Source: Clostridium frigidicarnis (GTDB lineage: Bacteria; Bacillota; Clostridia; Clostridiales; Clostridiaceae). Taken from it: a stretch of DNA of 64,000 nucleotides. The stretch is from positions 1 to 64,000 of the forward strand of contig NZ_FOKI01000016.1 of the NCBI RefSeq assembly GCF_900111985.1, given 5' to 3'. This document shows positions 10,601-18,093 of the stretch, one piece after another; the stretch's first letter is position 1, and each line of letters starts with the position of its first letter. The translations under genes and the position numbers were made by a program. Below the pieces are notes generated by a model, which was given only the letters and a program-made list of their open reading frames with translations, ran no database searches and was not told the origin of the DNA.

Positions 10601-13207
10601 GTAGATAATACAGAAGAGGATTCATTTTTCACAAAGCTTACAGAGGGGTATGATAACTTAGAAGAGAATCTTAGGGGAGTTCATAGCAATGTAATGTATA
10701 AGATGGAACATCAAATTAAACAAGTTCCATTAAAATGGGAAAGGGAAAAATATTTAGCTGAATTTTCTAAAGAAGATTTTCTAGAAGATAATTTTACAAA
10801 AGAAAAAATATATGATACATCAAAATTAAAATTTTTTAATGGGTTTGGTGGATTTAATGAAAAAAATCAGTATGTGATAATATTAAAAAATAATAAAAAT
10901 ACACCAGCTCCATGGATAAATGTTATAAGCAATAGAAATTTTGGGTTTCATATATCTGAATCAGGATCCAGTTATACATGGTACAAAAATTCAAGAGAAA
11001 ACAAATTAACTCCTTGGAGTAATGACTTTGTAAATGATACCATAAATGAAGCTTTGTTTTTAAGAGATGAAGTTAGTGGAGAAACTTGGAGTGTAAATGC
11101 AAATTTAACAAGACACGAAAGTGAATATATAATAGAGCATGGTTTTGGATTTTCAAAATATTATCATTCATATAAGGGAATAAGTGGAGAGGTAACTTGG
11201 TTTGTTCCTGTAAATGATAATTTAAAAATAGGTAAACTAAAACTTAAAAATAATTTAAAAATAAACAAAAAAGTCTCTATAACATACTACAGTAATTTGG
11301 TTTTAGGAGTGACAGAACAAAGCATTCTTAATGGAATATCCACATATTACAATGAGAAAAATAATTTTATATACGGAATAAATCCTTATAATGAAAGCTT
11401 TAATAAAACAAAATGCTATTTAACTATAGTAGGTGGAAATGAAGAAAGTTATTGTTGTAGCAAAAAAGACTTTATAGGGGTAGGTAGAAATTTACAAGGT
11501 TCTATTGCAATGGAGGAAAAGGATTTAAACAAAGTTTTGTCATGTGGTGTAAATGGAGCCTTAAGTTATAGAAGTAAAATAGAACTTATGCCTAATGAAG
11601 AAAAAGAGTTGTTTATATTATTTGGAGCAGAGGATAGCTTAGAATCTATAGGGAAAAACGTTGAAAATTATAGTGATAAAGATTGTGTTTATGGAGCTTT
11701 TGAAGAAGTTGAAAACCATTGGAGTAACATAACAAATAAATATAAAATAAATACTCCAGATGAAAAAATAAATTTATTGATGAATGGATGGCTTATTTAC
11801 CAAGTAATAAGTTGTAGATATTATTCAAGAAGTGCATTTTATCAATGTGGAGGAGCCTTTGGTTTTAGAGATCAGCTTCAAGATAGTTTATCAATAGCAC
11901 TAATAGAACCAAGTATTACTAGACAACAAATTCTTTTAAGTGCATCAAGGCAATTTGAAGAAGGAGATGTGGAACATTGGTGGCACCCTGTAGTTAATTC
12001 TGGTATAAGAACTAAATTTAGTGATGATTTATTATGGTTGCCATATACGGTTATAGAATATATATCATTAACAGGAGATGATGATATTTTAAAAGAGGAG
12101 ACTAAGTATCTAAAGGGTGATATTTTAAGCTTTAATGAGGATGAAAGATATGGTATATATGATGAGTCAAGTAAGATAGATACAGTATACAATCACTGTA
12201 AAAAGGCCATAGATAAAAGCTTAAAATTCGGAGAACATGGATTGCCTTTAATGGGGTGCGGAGATTGGAATGATGGAATGAGTAATATAGGTGTTGAAGG
12301 AAAAGGTGAAAGCGTATGGCTTGCATGGTTCTTATCCTATATATTAGATAATTTCCAAAACCTTTGCACAAAGATGGATGATAAGGAAACACAAGAAATT
12401 TATAAAGAGAAAAGAGAATCTATATTGAAAAATGTAGAGAATCATGGATGGGATGGAAACTGGTATAGACGTGCATATTTTGATGATGGAACACCTTTAG
12501 GTTCTATAGAGAATACTGAATGTATGATTGATTCCCTTCCCCAAAGCTGGAGCGTAATATCCCAAGGCATAGATAAAAAGAGACAAATAGAAGCTATGAA
12601 CGCTGTAGAAAATCATTTAGTAAACAAGATGAATGGAATGATTCTACTCTTATATCCACCATTTGATAAATGTATGTTAGAACCTGGATATATTAAAGGA
12701 TATATACCTGGAGTAAGGGAAAATGGAGGGCAATATACCCATGCAGCTATTTGGGTTATAATGGCTACATTATTACTTAAAGAAAATGATAAGGCATATG
12801 AATTGATAAGTATGATAAATCCAATAAATCATACTCTTTCATCTATGGATTGTGAAAAATATAAATTAGAACCTTATGTAATGGCAGCAGATGTTTATAT
12901 AAAGGAACCACATGGTGGAAGAGGTGGTTGGAGTTGGTATACAGGGGCGGCATCATGGACATATAAGGTTATATTAGAGAATTTATTGGGATTTAAATTA
13001 AATGAAGGAAAAGGATTTTCTATAGATCCTAGAATACCTTCAACATGGAACGGATTTAATATGGAATATAAAAAAGACGAAGACACCATTTACAAAATAA
13101 ATGTAGTTAGAGAAAATATAAATGAAATTTTGATAGATGGAATTAAGATGGAAAATAAGTTTGTGAAATTTGAAAAAGGTATCCATGATATTACAATAAA
13201 GATTTAA
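4682..13207 (+). CDS. Cyclic beta-1,2-glucan synthase-like giant glycosyltransferase/phosphorylase (GT84-glycoamylase-GH94)
   Basis: This 2841-residue protein has the order of the NdvB/Cgs family. It has an N-terminal membrane anchor (about 2-22), a helical region, and membrane helices near 400-450. A family 84-type glycosyltransferase domain carries LDADTKV (614-620) and an (Q/R)xxRW-like RLHRW (748-752). Further membrane helices lie at about 784-940 and a glycoamylase-type domain at about 1250-1490. A C-terminal GH94 phosphorylase region contains GFRDQLQD, HWWHP, GDWNDGM (about 2527-2533) and GGRGGWSWY. Family members make cyclic or linear beta-1,2-glucan from UDP-glucose at the membrane, the GH94 part setting chain length. 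I chose the ATG at 4682, nine bases after AGGAGG, over an in-frame TTG at 4676. It stands alone between a repeat and a terminator-like hairpin. The product is inferred. Confidence 0.85.
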   Translation: MVLLYIFGIVTLIILLSYLIIIDNKTYLKDKSKKINDLSYRELENLGENFSKHNLTKTNLIKRNIFIDDIKKIYFDILNNHDYLNDLYKNHVRISGGSQWILDNIHMIEKEYNHIMVNFTKSRKIKLPHMKNDELRLYRICEEFFLNTNLNITEEKLYSFFKEVDLTTEELWYFPLFMRIVNLNVIRDLSNKILNEEKEYLEGEYLAHEFTEIINDEELNEIINKFKNDKTQITINMAEGFLNIIRNNGIPENKILLILKDKLCLNEESILQALKNLERKKKNNEKNIGNSINSLRFIDSFKWEVFFEKVSIVEKILAKDPSGIYKKMDFQSRDYYRHKIEEISRVSNIDEKTIASTLIKCCNSKDSIKNHVGYYLIDEGIEELYKKLNINKKVNNPSNEKKLSMYIISNLLIMLIIELLIIKFLVNDLSLVTIVLNILALIPMSEIAKIFTNTILSYIISPNFIPKLSLEHGVDEDKATLVVIPAILNNKNRTEKLMRDLEIYYLTCRENNIYFALCGDFTDSNKEEGKDDNEIISAGMKIAKELNEKYGEKFLFLHRKRLYNSIDKIYMGWERKRGKITELNKLLRGDKSTSYIYGVEFLENLPCIENVITLDADTKVPLGEFKKLIGAMAHPLNYKYNIMQPRIIGDLENSTDTEFIKNYMVDKGLNIYSNMVSNIYQDVFQCGIFMGKGIYRVDEFIKLLENKFKENSVLSHDLLEGCLLHTGFLSDVILVEGFPLNYYSYAMRLHRWVRGDIQNIIYAFNRNFSSLNRYKILDNIRRSLLYPSILFTIIVSSFGKTYNQMGWISLGFLTLAMPIIMDILTLRKSGLIKNIKNYFLVFTFFIDESCLYINAIAKTLYRMVFSKKNLLQWKSAFFVENEENDSFIWYVRFMMPGLVISVLLFLISLGNSTENFKFILPSITVWILSPAIAYLVSVNWREKRESLSKEEIKKARILARRTWAYFEDFVNEENNYLGPDNYQEDPMKGIAHRTSPTNIAMTLSSNCCAYDLGYIGICTFISRTKKTLCTLKDLETINGHYYNWYDTVTLKPLYPRYISTVDSGNLLSYLWLVKQCIKEYTNKPIVNENFKQGIKDTMDVSMENKDLQVYFNTFLKTFEEELTIDKYKIILMEIRCRCKDIQKIEGKNYWISKLKDNVTQYIKEIQILIPWVHIVDKGNTDLYKSLRKLVFNEPLSNIPDKLNNILDKHILELDKHEELKILIKKSINSFEKLLKELKNIEDDLEIISDGMDFSMLYDNKMGLFSIGYDVESNKLNQSYYDLMASEARIASYVAIAKGDIPKLNWKNLGRQLTNMGGRKALVSWSGTMFEYLMPLIILKNYDGSIWNETYYGVVKEQKKHGFKNSIPWGVSESGYFYFDRSMIYQYKAFGIPKAGLKTGLENELVIAPYSTVMALMVDPKGALANLDRLYSLGANGRYGLYEAIDYNKERVTKGKGFSIVKSFMIHHQGMSLMSLTNTLNNNIFRERFHKDSRVESCELLLQEKYCNKATFSREKVDTVKLLEKPLEDIIIRSYSTPYTEFPEIATLSNGEYNLIITNRGSGYSKLRDINLYRWKKDFINDNKGMYIYIKDINENKYWSATYEPTRINTDEYKVKFAFNKAKFNCKYNNINSSLSVDISGEDNIEIRILELENLSNEDKILEITTYSEITLTSNDGDTSHPAFSNLFISTESFENNTILAYRRPRKKSDKKIYGYQRLLCDGNMVGDISYETSRLNFIGRGNTLENPKVISSSISLKNTMGAVLDPVFSQRVKVRMKKGEKSKIYILMGIEESKEDAMNTLKKYNTIDECRGILNNYNLNTRENLRSLGVKYKQTLLYDIVASRILYNIKDVLKRENFIKTLDNSQKDLWSIGISGDIPIVTVYIEDNKNIDLIRQWIQCHRYLNYRGIEFDLLIIDNEEFSYDMGLKSELIDLVNKYTSEKDSNLRGKIYVKGNESIDKPMMNFIRGISSIFVDNTEEDSFFTKLTEGYDNLEENLRGVHSNVMYKMEHQIKQVPLKWEREKYLAEFSKEDFLEDNFTKEKIYDTSKLKFFNGFGGFNEKNQYVIILKNNKNTPAPWINVISNRNFGFHISESGSSYTWYKNSRENKLTPWSNDFVNDTINEALFLRDEVSGETWSVNANLTRHESEYIIEHGFGFSKYYHSYKGISGEVTWFVPVNDNLKIGKLKLKNNLKINKKVSITYYSNLVLGVTEQSILNGISTYYNEKNNFIYGINPYNESFNKTKCYLTIVGGNEESYCCSKKDFIGVGRNLQGSIAMEEKDLNKVLSCGVNGALSYRSKIELMPNEEKELFILFGAEDSLESIGKNVENYSDKDCVYGAFEEVENHWSNITNKYKINTPDEKINLLMNGWLIYQVISCRYYSRSAFYQCGGAFGFRDQLQDSLSIALIEPSITRQQILLSASRQFEEGDVEHWWHPVVNSGIRTKFSDDLLWLPYTVIEYISLTGDDDILKEETKYLKGDILSFNEDERYGIYDESSKIDTVYNHCKKAIDKSLKFGEHGLPLMGCGDWNDGMSNIGVEGKGESVWLAWFLSYILDNFQNLCTKMDDKETQEIYKEKRESILKNVENHGWDGNWYRRAYFDDGTPLGSIENTECMIDSLPQSWSVISQGIDKKRQIEAMNAVENHLVNKMNGMILLLYPPFDKCMLEPGYIKGYIPGVRENGGQYTHAAIWVIMATLLLKENDKAYELISMINPINHTLSSMDCEKYKLEPYVMAADVYIKEPHGGRGGWSWYTGAASWTYKVILENLLGFKLNEGKGFSIDPRIPSTWNGFNMEYKKDEDTIYKINVVRENINEILIDGIKMENKFVKFEKGIHDITIKI

Positions 13208-13209
13208 AA

Positions 13210-13255
13210 AATACTCAGGTAGAATGGTTCTGTCATCTACCTGAGTATTAAAATT
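13210..13255 (+). terminator. Terminator-like hairpin after the glucan synthase gene
   Basis: Perfect 14-bp stem AATACTCAGGTAGA/TCTACCTGAGTATT with a 12-nt loop. It starts three bases after the stop codon. The tail AAAATTTTC is weak. Confidence 0.7.
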
Positions 13256-13350
13256 TTCTGAAAGTATATTAGTAATTATAATTACTGATAATGAATTCAG
13301 AAAATAAGAAATATTGCAACGAAATTCTTCGGTTTAGTGTATAATGTAAG

Positions 13351-13513
13351 TAAGGCACATTCAAAAAATAACAAGTCAGTATGTTAGTCTATTTTGTGTC
13401 ATACTTCGTCAGAGATATTAGCCCATAGTCTATGCTGTGAACTAATATCACTTCCTTGTCTTACACAAAATATACATGGCATCTTGGACATGTTATTTTC
13501 TTTCATGTGCCTA
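13351..13513. repeat. Palindromic repeat, family 1, copy A (163 bp)
   Basis: The ends read TAAGGCACATTCAAAAAATA on the left and, reversed, TTAGGCACATGAAAGAAAAT on the right. The whole element is an imperfect palindrome with a central hairpin GATATTAG...CTAATATC. A copy about 85% identical by eye lies in the opposite orientation at 61001-61164. It has no coding potential of its own, although an open frame runs through it into the next gene. A TATAAT box at 13340-13345 lies just outside, so the element probably forms the 5' UTR of the following gene. Confidence 0.75.
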
Positions 13514-13537
13514 AGTGAAAATGGAAAGGAGCTTTTT

Positions 13538-14614
13538 ATGGATAGAATTAAAGAATTGCTAGAGAAATTAAAGGAGCAAAAGTTAGAGGGGATATTTTTA
13601 ACAAAGGAATCTAATGTAAACTACATAAGTAACTTTAGTGATGAAGCAGCTTTTGCACTTATATGTGAAAAAGGAAATTTTCTTATAACAGACGGTAGAT
13701 TTACAGAACTTGCTGAAAGTTTATGCAAGGGGTTTACTATAGTTAACTGGCATAAATTTGATAGAAATCTTCAAAAAGCTGTGGCAATTGTATGTAAGGA
13801 AAATGAGATTAATAAATTGGGATTTGAAAAAACTCATATGACTTTTGATGTTTATAAAAAACTTGAAAATGAAGCTAAAAGTCTAGATATAGAATTAATA
13901 CCTACAGAGGGTCTGGTTGAAGAGTTAAGATATATTAAAGATAGTGAAGAGATAGAGAATTTAAGGAAAGCCTGCAAAATTGCGGATAAAGCTTTAGAAG
14001 AATTGTTACCATATATAAAACCTGGAATTTCTGAAAATGATTTAGCTGCTAAGCTTGAATACTATATGAAAGTAAATGGAGCACAAAGCATAGGATTTGA
14101 AACAATATTAATATCAGGAAGTAAAACATCTCTTCCTCATGGTAAGCCAAATAATAAAGTAATAGAGAATGGAGACTTTGTAACAATAGATTTTGGTGCC
14201 CTTTATAATGGTTATATCTCAGATATGACAAGAACTTTTGTTGTAGGACAACCATCAGAGGAACAAATAAAGGTCTATAATTTGGTGAAAGATGCTCAAG
14301 AGGTTGGGTTAAACTCATTGAAACCAGGAATTTGTTCTAAAGTTCCTGATGATAATATAAGAGAAATAATAAAAGAATATGAAAAATTTTACTATCCAGG
14401 TATAGGACATGGAGTAGGAAGAGAACTGCATGAACAGCCGTTTTTAGGTAATTACGGAACAAAAATCATAGAAGCTGGATGTGTAATAACAGTGGAACCA
14501 GGATTATATATTCCAGGTTGGGGTGGGGTAAGAATAGAAGATACCGTATTGGTTAAAGAAGAGGGAATTGAAATACTAACGCATTTTTCTAAGGACCTCA
14601 TAATTCTTAAATAA
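13538..14614 (+). CDS. M24 family Xaa-Pro peptidase (aminopeptidase P/prolidase type)
   Basis: This 358-residue cytoplasmic metallopeptidase cleaves peptide bonds next to proline. Residues 1-125 form the creatinase-like N-terminal domain. Residues 130-355 form the pita-bread catalytic domain, with TIDFGALYNGYISDMTRTF (two Asp ligands), GIGHGVGRELHEQP (His ligand), VEPGLYIPGWGGVRIED (Glu ligands) and an ending typical of the family. The frame is open upstream to 13394, but that stretch lies in a repeat element. The ATG at 13538 follows AAAGGAGC at the usual spacing and matches family N-termini. A terminator follows. Confidence 0.93.
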   Translation: MDRIKELLEKLKEQKLEGIFLTKESNVNYISNFSDEAAFALICEKGNFLITDGRFTELAESLCKGFTIVNWHKFDRNLQKAVAIVCKENEINKLGFEKTHMTFDVYKKLENEAKSLDIELIPTEGLVEELRYIKDSEEIENLRKACKIADKALEELLPYIKPGISENDLAAKLEYYMKVNGAQSIGFETILISGSKTSLPHGKPNNKVIENGDFVTIDFGALYNGYISDMTRTFVVGQPSEEQIKVYNLVKDAQEVGLNSLKPGICSKVPDDNIREIIKEYEKFYYPGIGHGVGRELHEQPFLGNYGTKIIEAGCVITVEPGLYIPGWGGVRIEDTVLVKEEGIEILTHFSKDLIILK

Positions 14615-14620
14615 AATAAG

Positions 14621-14652
14621 ACTAGGCTATGTTTTATAGCCTAGTTTTTATT
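14621..14652 (+). terminator. Rho-independent terminator of the M24 peptidase gene
   Basis: Stem ACTAGGCTAT/ATAGCCTAGT with a GTTTT loop, followed by TTTTATTCT. Confidence 0.8.
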
Positions 14653-14853
14653 CTAATCTTCTTCTTTAAAAATTGAGTCTGTGTAATCAAATTCAGAAGT
14701 TGCTATATTATTTGAAACTATTGGGTCAACCTTTGGATTTGGAAGCATAGTTGAGGTTTTACCATTTTTAGAAACGCTTTCAATATTTTTTGGACCCTCT
14801 TCTAAATAATCTCTTTCATTTGGAGGGTAAACTTTTTTGGAATTTCTATTCAT
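14653..14853 (-). CDS. Small hydrophilic protein of unknown function (66 aa)
   Basis: A 66-residue polar protein rich in Asn, Lys, Ser and Pro, without a membrane segment, cysteines or a recognisable domain. The ATG at 14853 lies six bases behind GGTGA; an in-frame TTG two codons upstream is less likely. It sits convergent to the M24 peptidase gene and divergent from desulfoferrodoxin. Low complexity and short length suggest a disordered protein, perhaps sporulation-related, but nothing in the sequence proves this. No function is assigned. Confidence 0.6.
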   Translation of the reverse strand: MNRNSKKVYPPNERDYLEEGPKNIESVSKNGKTSTMLPNPKVDPIVSNNIATSEFDYTDSIFKEED

Positions 14854-15081
14854 GAACAATCACCATCCTTATAAATAGTATTACATTTTAAATTAAAAAT
14901 TATTCTAACTAGAAAACTATTAGTGATTTTTAACTTCAAGTAGAGTTGGATTAAAATGAATACTTAGAAAAATTTATTTGTAAATTTAAATTAGAGAACA
15001 ATAAATATATAAATAATAATGTTTTTTTATTTATTGAATATAATATATTTGGAAGCGAATTTAAAGTTAAGGAGTGTTGAA

Positions 15082-15456
15082 ATGACTAAAATGAATGAAA
15101 TCTATAAATGTGAGGTCTGCGGTCATATAGTTGAAATTATTCAACCATCAAAAGCATCTTTAATATGCTGTGGAAAACCTATGGTACTTCAAATAGAGAA
15201 TACAGTTGAAGCATCTAAAGAAAAGCATATACCTGTAGTTGAAAATACTGATTTAGGACTTCGTATCAAAGTAGGTGAAGTAGAACATCCAATGATAGAT
15301 AAGCATTATATAGAATTTATAGAAGTGATAACTTTATCAAAAATTTATAGAAAACAATTAAATCCAGGAGATAAACCAGAAGCAATCTTTTCTATAGATG
15401 AGGAAATATTGTGTGTTAGAGAGTACTGTAATATACATGGCTTATGGAAAGCATAA
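15082..15456 (+). CDS. dfx: Desulfoferrodoxin (superoxide reductase)
   Basis: This 124-residue iron protein reduces superoxide to hydrogen peroxide in anaerobes. The N-terminal rubredoxin-like centre I is present with CEVCG and LICCGKP. The catalytic centre II ligands are also there: His in EKHIP, His in EHPMIDKHYIEF (two), Cys and His in CVREYCNIHGLWKA. Both centres are complete, so this is the two-iron class. The ATG at 15082 is chosen because AAGGAG lies eight to ten bases before it and family members start here; the longer open frame has no such signal. Confidence 0.95.
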   Translation: MTKMNEIYKCEVCGHIVEIIQPSKASLICCGKPMVLQIENTVEASKEKHIPVVENTDLGLRIKVGEVEHPMIDKHYIEFIEVITLSKIYRKQLNPGDKPEAIFSIDEEILCVREYCNIHGLWKA

Positions 15457-15466
15457 GCTAATTAAG

Positions 15467-15505
15467 AAAATAAGAGAGTGCATCATAGCACTCTCTTATT
15501 TTTGA
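15467..15505. terminator. Bidirectional terminator between dfx and prfC
   Basis: Stem AAAATAAGAGAGTGC/GCACTCTCTTATTTT around ATCATA, with A-rich and T-rich flanks. It serves both convergent genes. Confidence 0.85.
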
Positions 15506-15508
15506 AAA

Positions 15509-17104
15509 TTAATCGTCACTTTTACCTATACCAGATAAAACTAGGCCTTTATTATGATCTAAAGCCCAACTTATACCCCAATCATTTTGGAATATAAGAA
15601 GATCTCTATCTTTTAAATCTTTAACTTTTTTTGTATCAGATGTTAGACTTAGTTTAGTAACATCTAAATCCTTGTTTTCAATCCATCTTATATTAGTGTA
15701 AGGAAGTCTATCAATTTTTATGTCAACATTGTATTCATTCTTAAGTCTATATTCAAGAACTTCAAACTGAAGAACACCAACAACACCAACAATGATTTCT
15801 TCCATACCAACAAAATCTTCTTTAAATACTTGAATAGCACCTTCTTGAGAAATCTGAGTCACACCTTTAACAAATTGTTTTCTTTTCATTGAATCTATAG
15901 GTTTAACTCTAGCAAAATATTCAGGAGCAAATGTTGGTATCCCTTCAAATTTAAATTTTTTGGGATTTTTACAAAGTGTATCACCTATACTATAAATACC
16001 TGGATCAAATACACCTATTATATCTCCAGCATAAGCCTCATTAACAATTTCTCTGTCCTGAGCTAAAAATTGTTGAGGTTGAGCTAGTTTAACTTTATTT
16101 CCTCCTTGAACATGGAAAACATCCATTCCTTTTTCAAACTTACCAGAGCAAATTCTCATAAATGCTAATCTGTCTCTATGTTGAGGATTCATATTAGCTT
16201 GTATTTTAAACACAAAAGCAGAGAACGGCTCATCAAATACATCTATTTCTCCAATACTAGATTGTCTAGGTAGTGGTGAAGATGTCAATTTTAAGAAATG
16301 ACCTAAAAAGTTTTCAACACCAAAGTTAGTTAAAGCACTTCCAAAGAATACAGGAGTAAGATCTCCAGACATTACTTTATCCATACTAAAGTCATCCCCA
16401 GCATAATCAAGAAGTTCTATATCTTCTTGAAGTTTAGCATGTAGATCAGCACCAAGTAATTCAGAGAACTTTGGATCATCTACAGTTCCTTCAATAGTCT
16501 CAACTTCAGTTTGACCATGATTACCACCATTAAAAGATAAAATTTTATTAGTTTCACGTTCAAAAACTCCTTTGAAATGAGCACCTGAACCTATTGGCCA
16601 ATTCATAGGATATGATTTTATACCTAATTCATTTTCAATTTCTTCTAATAATTCGAAAGGATCTCTAGCTTCTCTATCCATTTTGTTTACAAAAGTAAAG
16701 ATTGGGATACCTCTTAGAGCACAAACTTGGAAAAGTTTTTTAGTTTGTGCCTCAACACCTTTAGCTCCATCAATTACCATTACAGCACTGTCAGCCGCCA
16801 TTAATGTTCTATATGTATCCTCACTGAAGTCTTGGTGACCAGGTGTATCAAGTATATTTATGCAATAGCCGTCATAATTAAATTGCATAACAGAAGAAGT
16901 AACAGATATACCTCTTTGTTTTTCTATTTCCATCCAGTCAGATACAGCATGCTTTGAAGATTTTCTTGATTTAACAGAACCAGCAAGTCTTATTGCACCA
17001 CCATATAAAAGAAGCTTTTCAGTAAGAGTTGTCTTACCAGCATCTGGATGGGAAATTATAGCGAAGGTCCTTCTTTTTTCGATTTCATTTAAATATTCCC
17101 TCAT
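15509..17104 (-). CDS. prfC: Peptide chain release factor 3 (GTPase)
   Basis: This 531-residue translational GTPase recycles RF1/RF2 from the ribosome after termination. The G motifs are clear: SHPDAGKTTL (P-loop), the RGISVTSSVMQF switch region, DTPGHQDFSEDT and FVNKMDRE. Length and C-terminal domains are normal for RF3, with no sign of an EF-G type C-terminus. The ATG follows AGGAGGT at optimal spacing. It is convergent with dfx, and a separate P-loop gene lies about 100 bp upstream on the same strand. Confidence 0.96.
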   Translation of the reverse strand: MREYLNEIEKRRTFAIISHPDAGKTTLTEKLLLYGGAIRLAGSVKSRKSSKHAVSDWMEIEKQRGISVTSSVMQFNYDGYCINILDTPGHQDFSEDTYRTLMAADSAVMVIDGAKGVEAQTKKLFQVCALRGIPIFTFVNKMDREARDPFELLEEIENELGIKSYPMNWPIGSGAHFKGVFERETNKILSFNGGNHGQTEVETIEGTVDDPKFSELLGADLHAKLQEDIELLDYAGDDFSMDKVMSGDLTPVFFGSALTNFGVENFLGHFLKLTSSPLPRQSSIGEIDVFDEPFSAFVFKIQANMNPQHRDRLAFMRICSGKFEKGMDVFHVQGGNKVKLAQPQQFLAQDREIVNEAYAGDIIGVFDPGIYSIGDTLCKNPKKFKFEGIPTFAPEYFARVKPIDSMKRKQFVKGVTQISQEGAIQVFKEDFVGMEEIIVGVVGVLQFEVLEYRLKNEYNVDIKIDRLPYTNIRWIENKDLDVTKLSLTSDTKKVKDLKDRDLLIFQNDWGISWALDHNKGLVLSGIGKSDD

Positions 17105-17210
17105 AATACCTCCTATAGATTCTAAGATTTAATATTTTTAATGTTACCTTAAATTTTATAATTAATTATCTTAAAATGCATTAAGATAATTTTACTGTTT
17201 ACAGGATAAA

Positions 17211-17789
17211 TTAAGCGTCTTTAATTAAAGTTTCATCCTCAAAACCAAGTATTTCTAAAATTTTCTTAGCTCTTTCTTTAGTATCTCCATTTATTGTTGT
17301 ATAAGATACATTTTCATCATCAAGGAAACCTTTAATAGTTGAGTCTACAGATTTTGCTAAATCTTCATCTTGCCATCTTACACCATCTTGAGCATATCCA
17401 AATTCTCTTGGAACAAAGAATATATGATTATATTTTTTTATATCTTTTAATGCAAGAGCATATAGATCTTTTACAATTTCTATATCCTTATCTGATCTTC
17501 CATTTAAACCTGACATAAATCTAGCATATATATAAGGGACAAAAGTCGCATAATCAGTAAGAGCATAGTCAAATGAATTCAATGAATTTTCTAGTAGCAT
17601 TTGGCCAAGGTAGATACCGTATTGTTCAGCTAGGTTTTCTATAGGGCCTTTATCTCTTAGGTATTCTGTACTATATTCAGTTGCCATTCCCACATTAAGG
17701 CCTTTAATTTTCATATCTACATAAAGTTGTTGGATAAGAGTGGTTTTACCACATCTAGGTCCACCTAAAATAGCTATTCTTATAGGCAT
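17211..17789 (-). CDS. P-loop NTPase, nucleotide-kinase-like (AAA_28 type)
   Basis: This 192-residue protein begins with a Walker A motif, GGPRCGKTTL (residues 9-18). The rest looks like a compact P-loop kinase fold of the AAA_28/NadR-kinase type: a DYALTDYA segment for the second nucleotide strand and a KYNHIFFVP strand after it. There is no transmembrane or DNA-binding segment. The substrate is unknown; a nucleoside, nicotinamide riboside or small phosphoacceptor is possible by analogy. The gene has its own promoter at 17896-17924 and a structured leader hairpin at 17825-17882. It could be co-transcribed with prfC downstream. Confidence 0.75.
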   Translation of the reverse strand: MPIRIAILGGPRCGKTTLIQQLYVDMKIKGLNVGMATEYSTEYLRDKGPIENLAEQYGIYLGQMLLENSLNSFDYALTDYATFVPYIYARFMSGLNGRSDKDIEIVKDLYALALKDIKKYNHIFFVPREFGYAQDGVRWQDEDLAKSVDSTIKGFLDDENVSYTTINGDTKERAKKILEILGFEDETLIKDA

Positions 17790-17824
17790 GTTTAATTAAT
17801 CCTCCAGTTTAAAATAAAATATTT

Positions 17825-17882
17825 TGGCTAGCATATGTTATCCTCTAAGGGAATATCTCATAGAAGATAACAGCTACTAGCC
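17825..17882 (-). promoter_or_regulatory. Structured leader hairpin of the P-loop NTPase gene
   Basis: GGCTAG/CTAGCC and TGTTATC/GATAACA form a nested stem in the 5' UTR, starting about six bases after the predicted transcription start and ending about 36 nt before the ATG. No poly-U run follows directly. It may stabilise the mRNA or act as a cis-regulatory structure. I match it to no known riboswitch. Confidence 0.5.
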
Positions 17883-17895
17883 ATTTAACGTAGTA

Positions 17896-17924
17896 ATTAT
17901 ATCAGTTTATTTGGTATTTTTCAA
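17896..17924 (-). promoter_or_regulatory. Sigma-A promoter of the P-loop NTPase gene
   Basis: On the minus strand TTGAAA is followed by exactly 17 nt and TATAAT. Transcription should start near 17888, giving a leader of about 100 nt. Confidence 0.7.
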
Positions 17925-18093
17925 TTGAAATTGAAAAATACTGTTATCTTAAACATAAGAGAGATAATAGGAGAAAAAAACATTTTCAACAGAAAAAAAC
18001 AAAAACAAACAAGGTTTGATGGATGGTTACAATTTTTTTTTTGATGCTATAATAAATACATAAGGTTAATTAAGAGCCTTGGAGGTGCTGTTT

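Noticed and set aside
13394-13537. N-terminal extension of the M24 peptidase frame
   Set aside because: The extra 48 codons lie inside the palindromic repeat, and the only good RBS is before the ATG at 13538.
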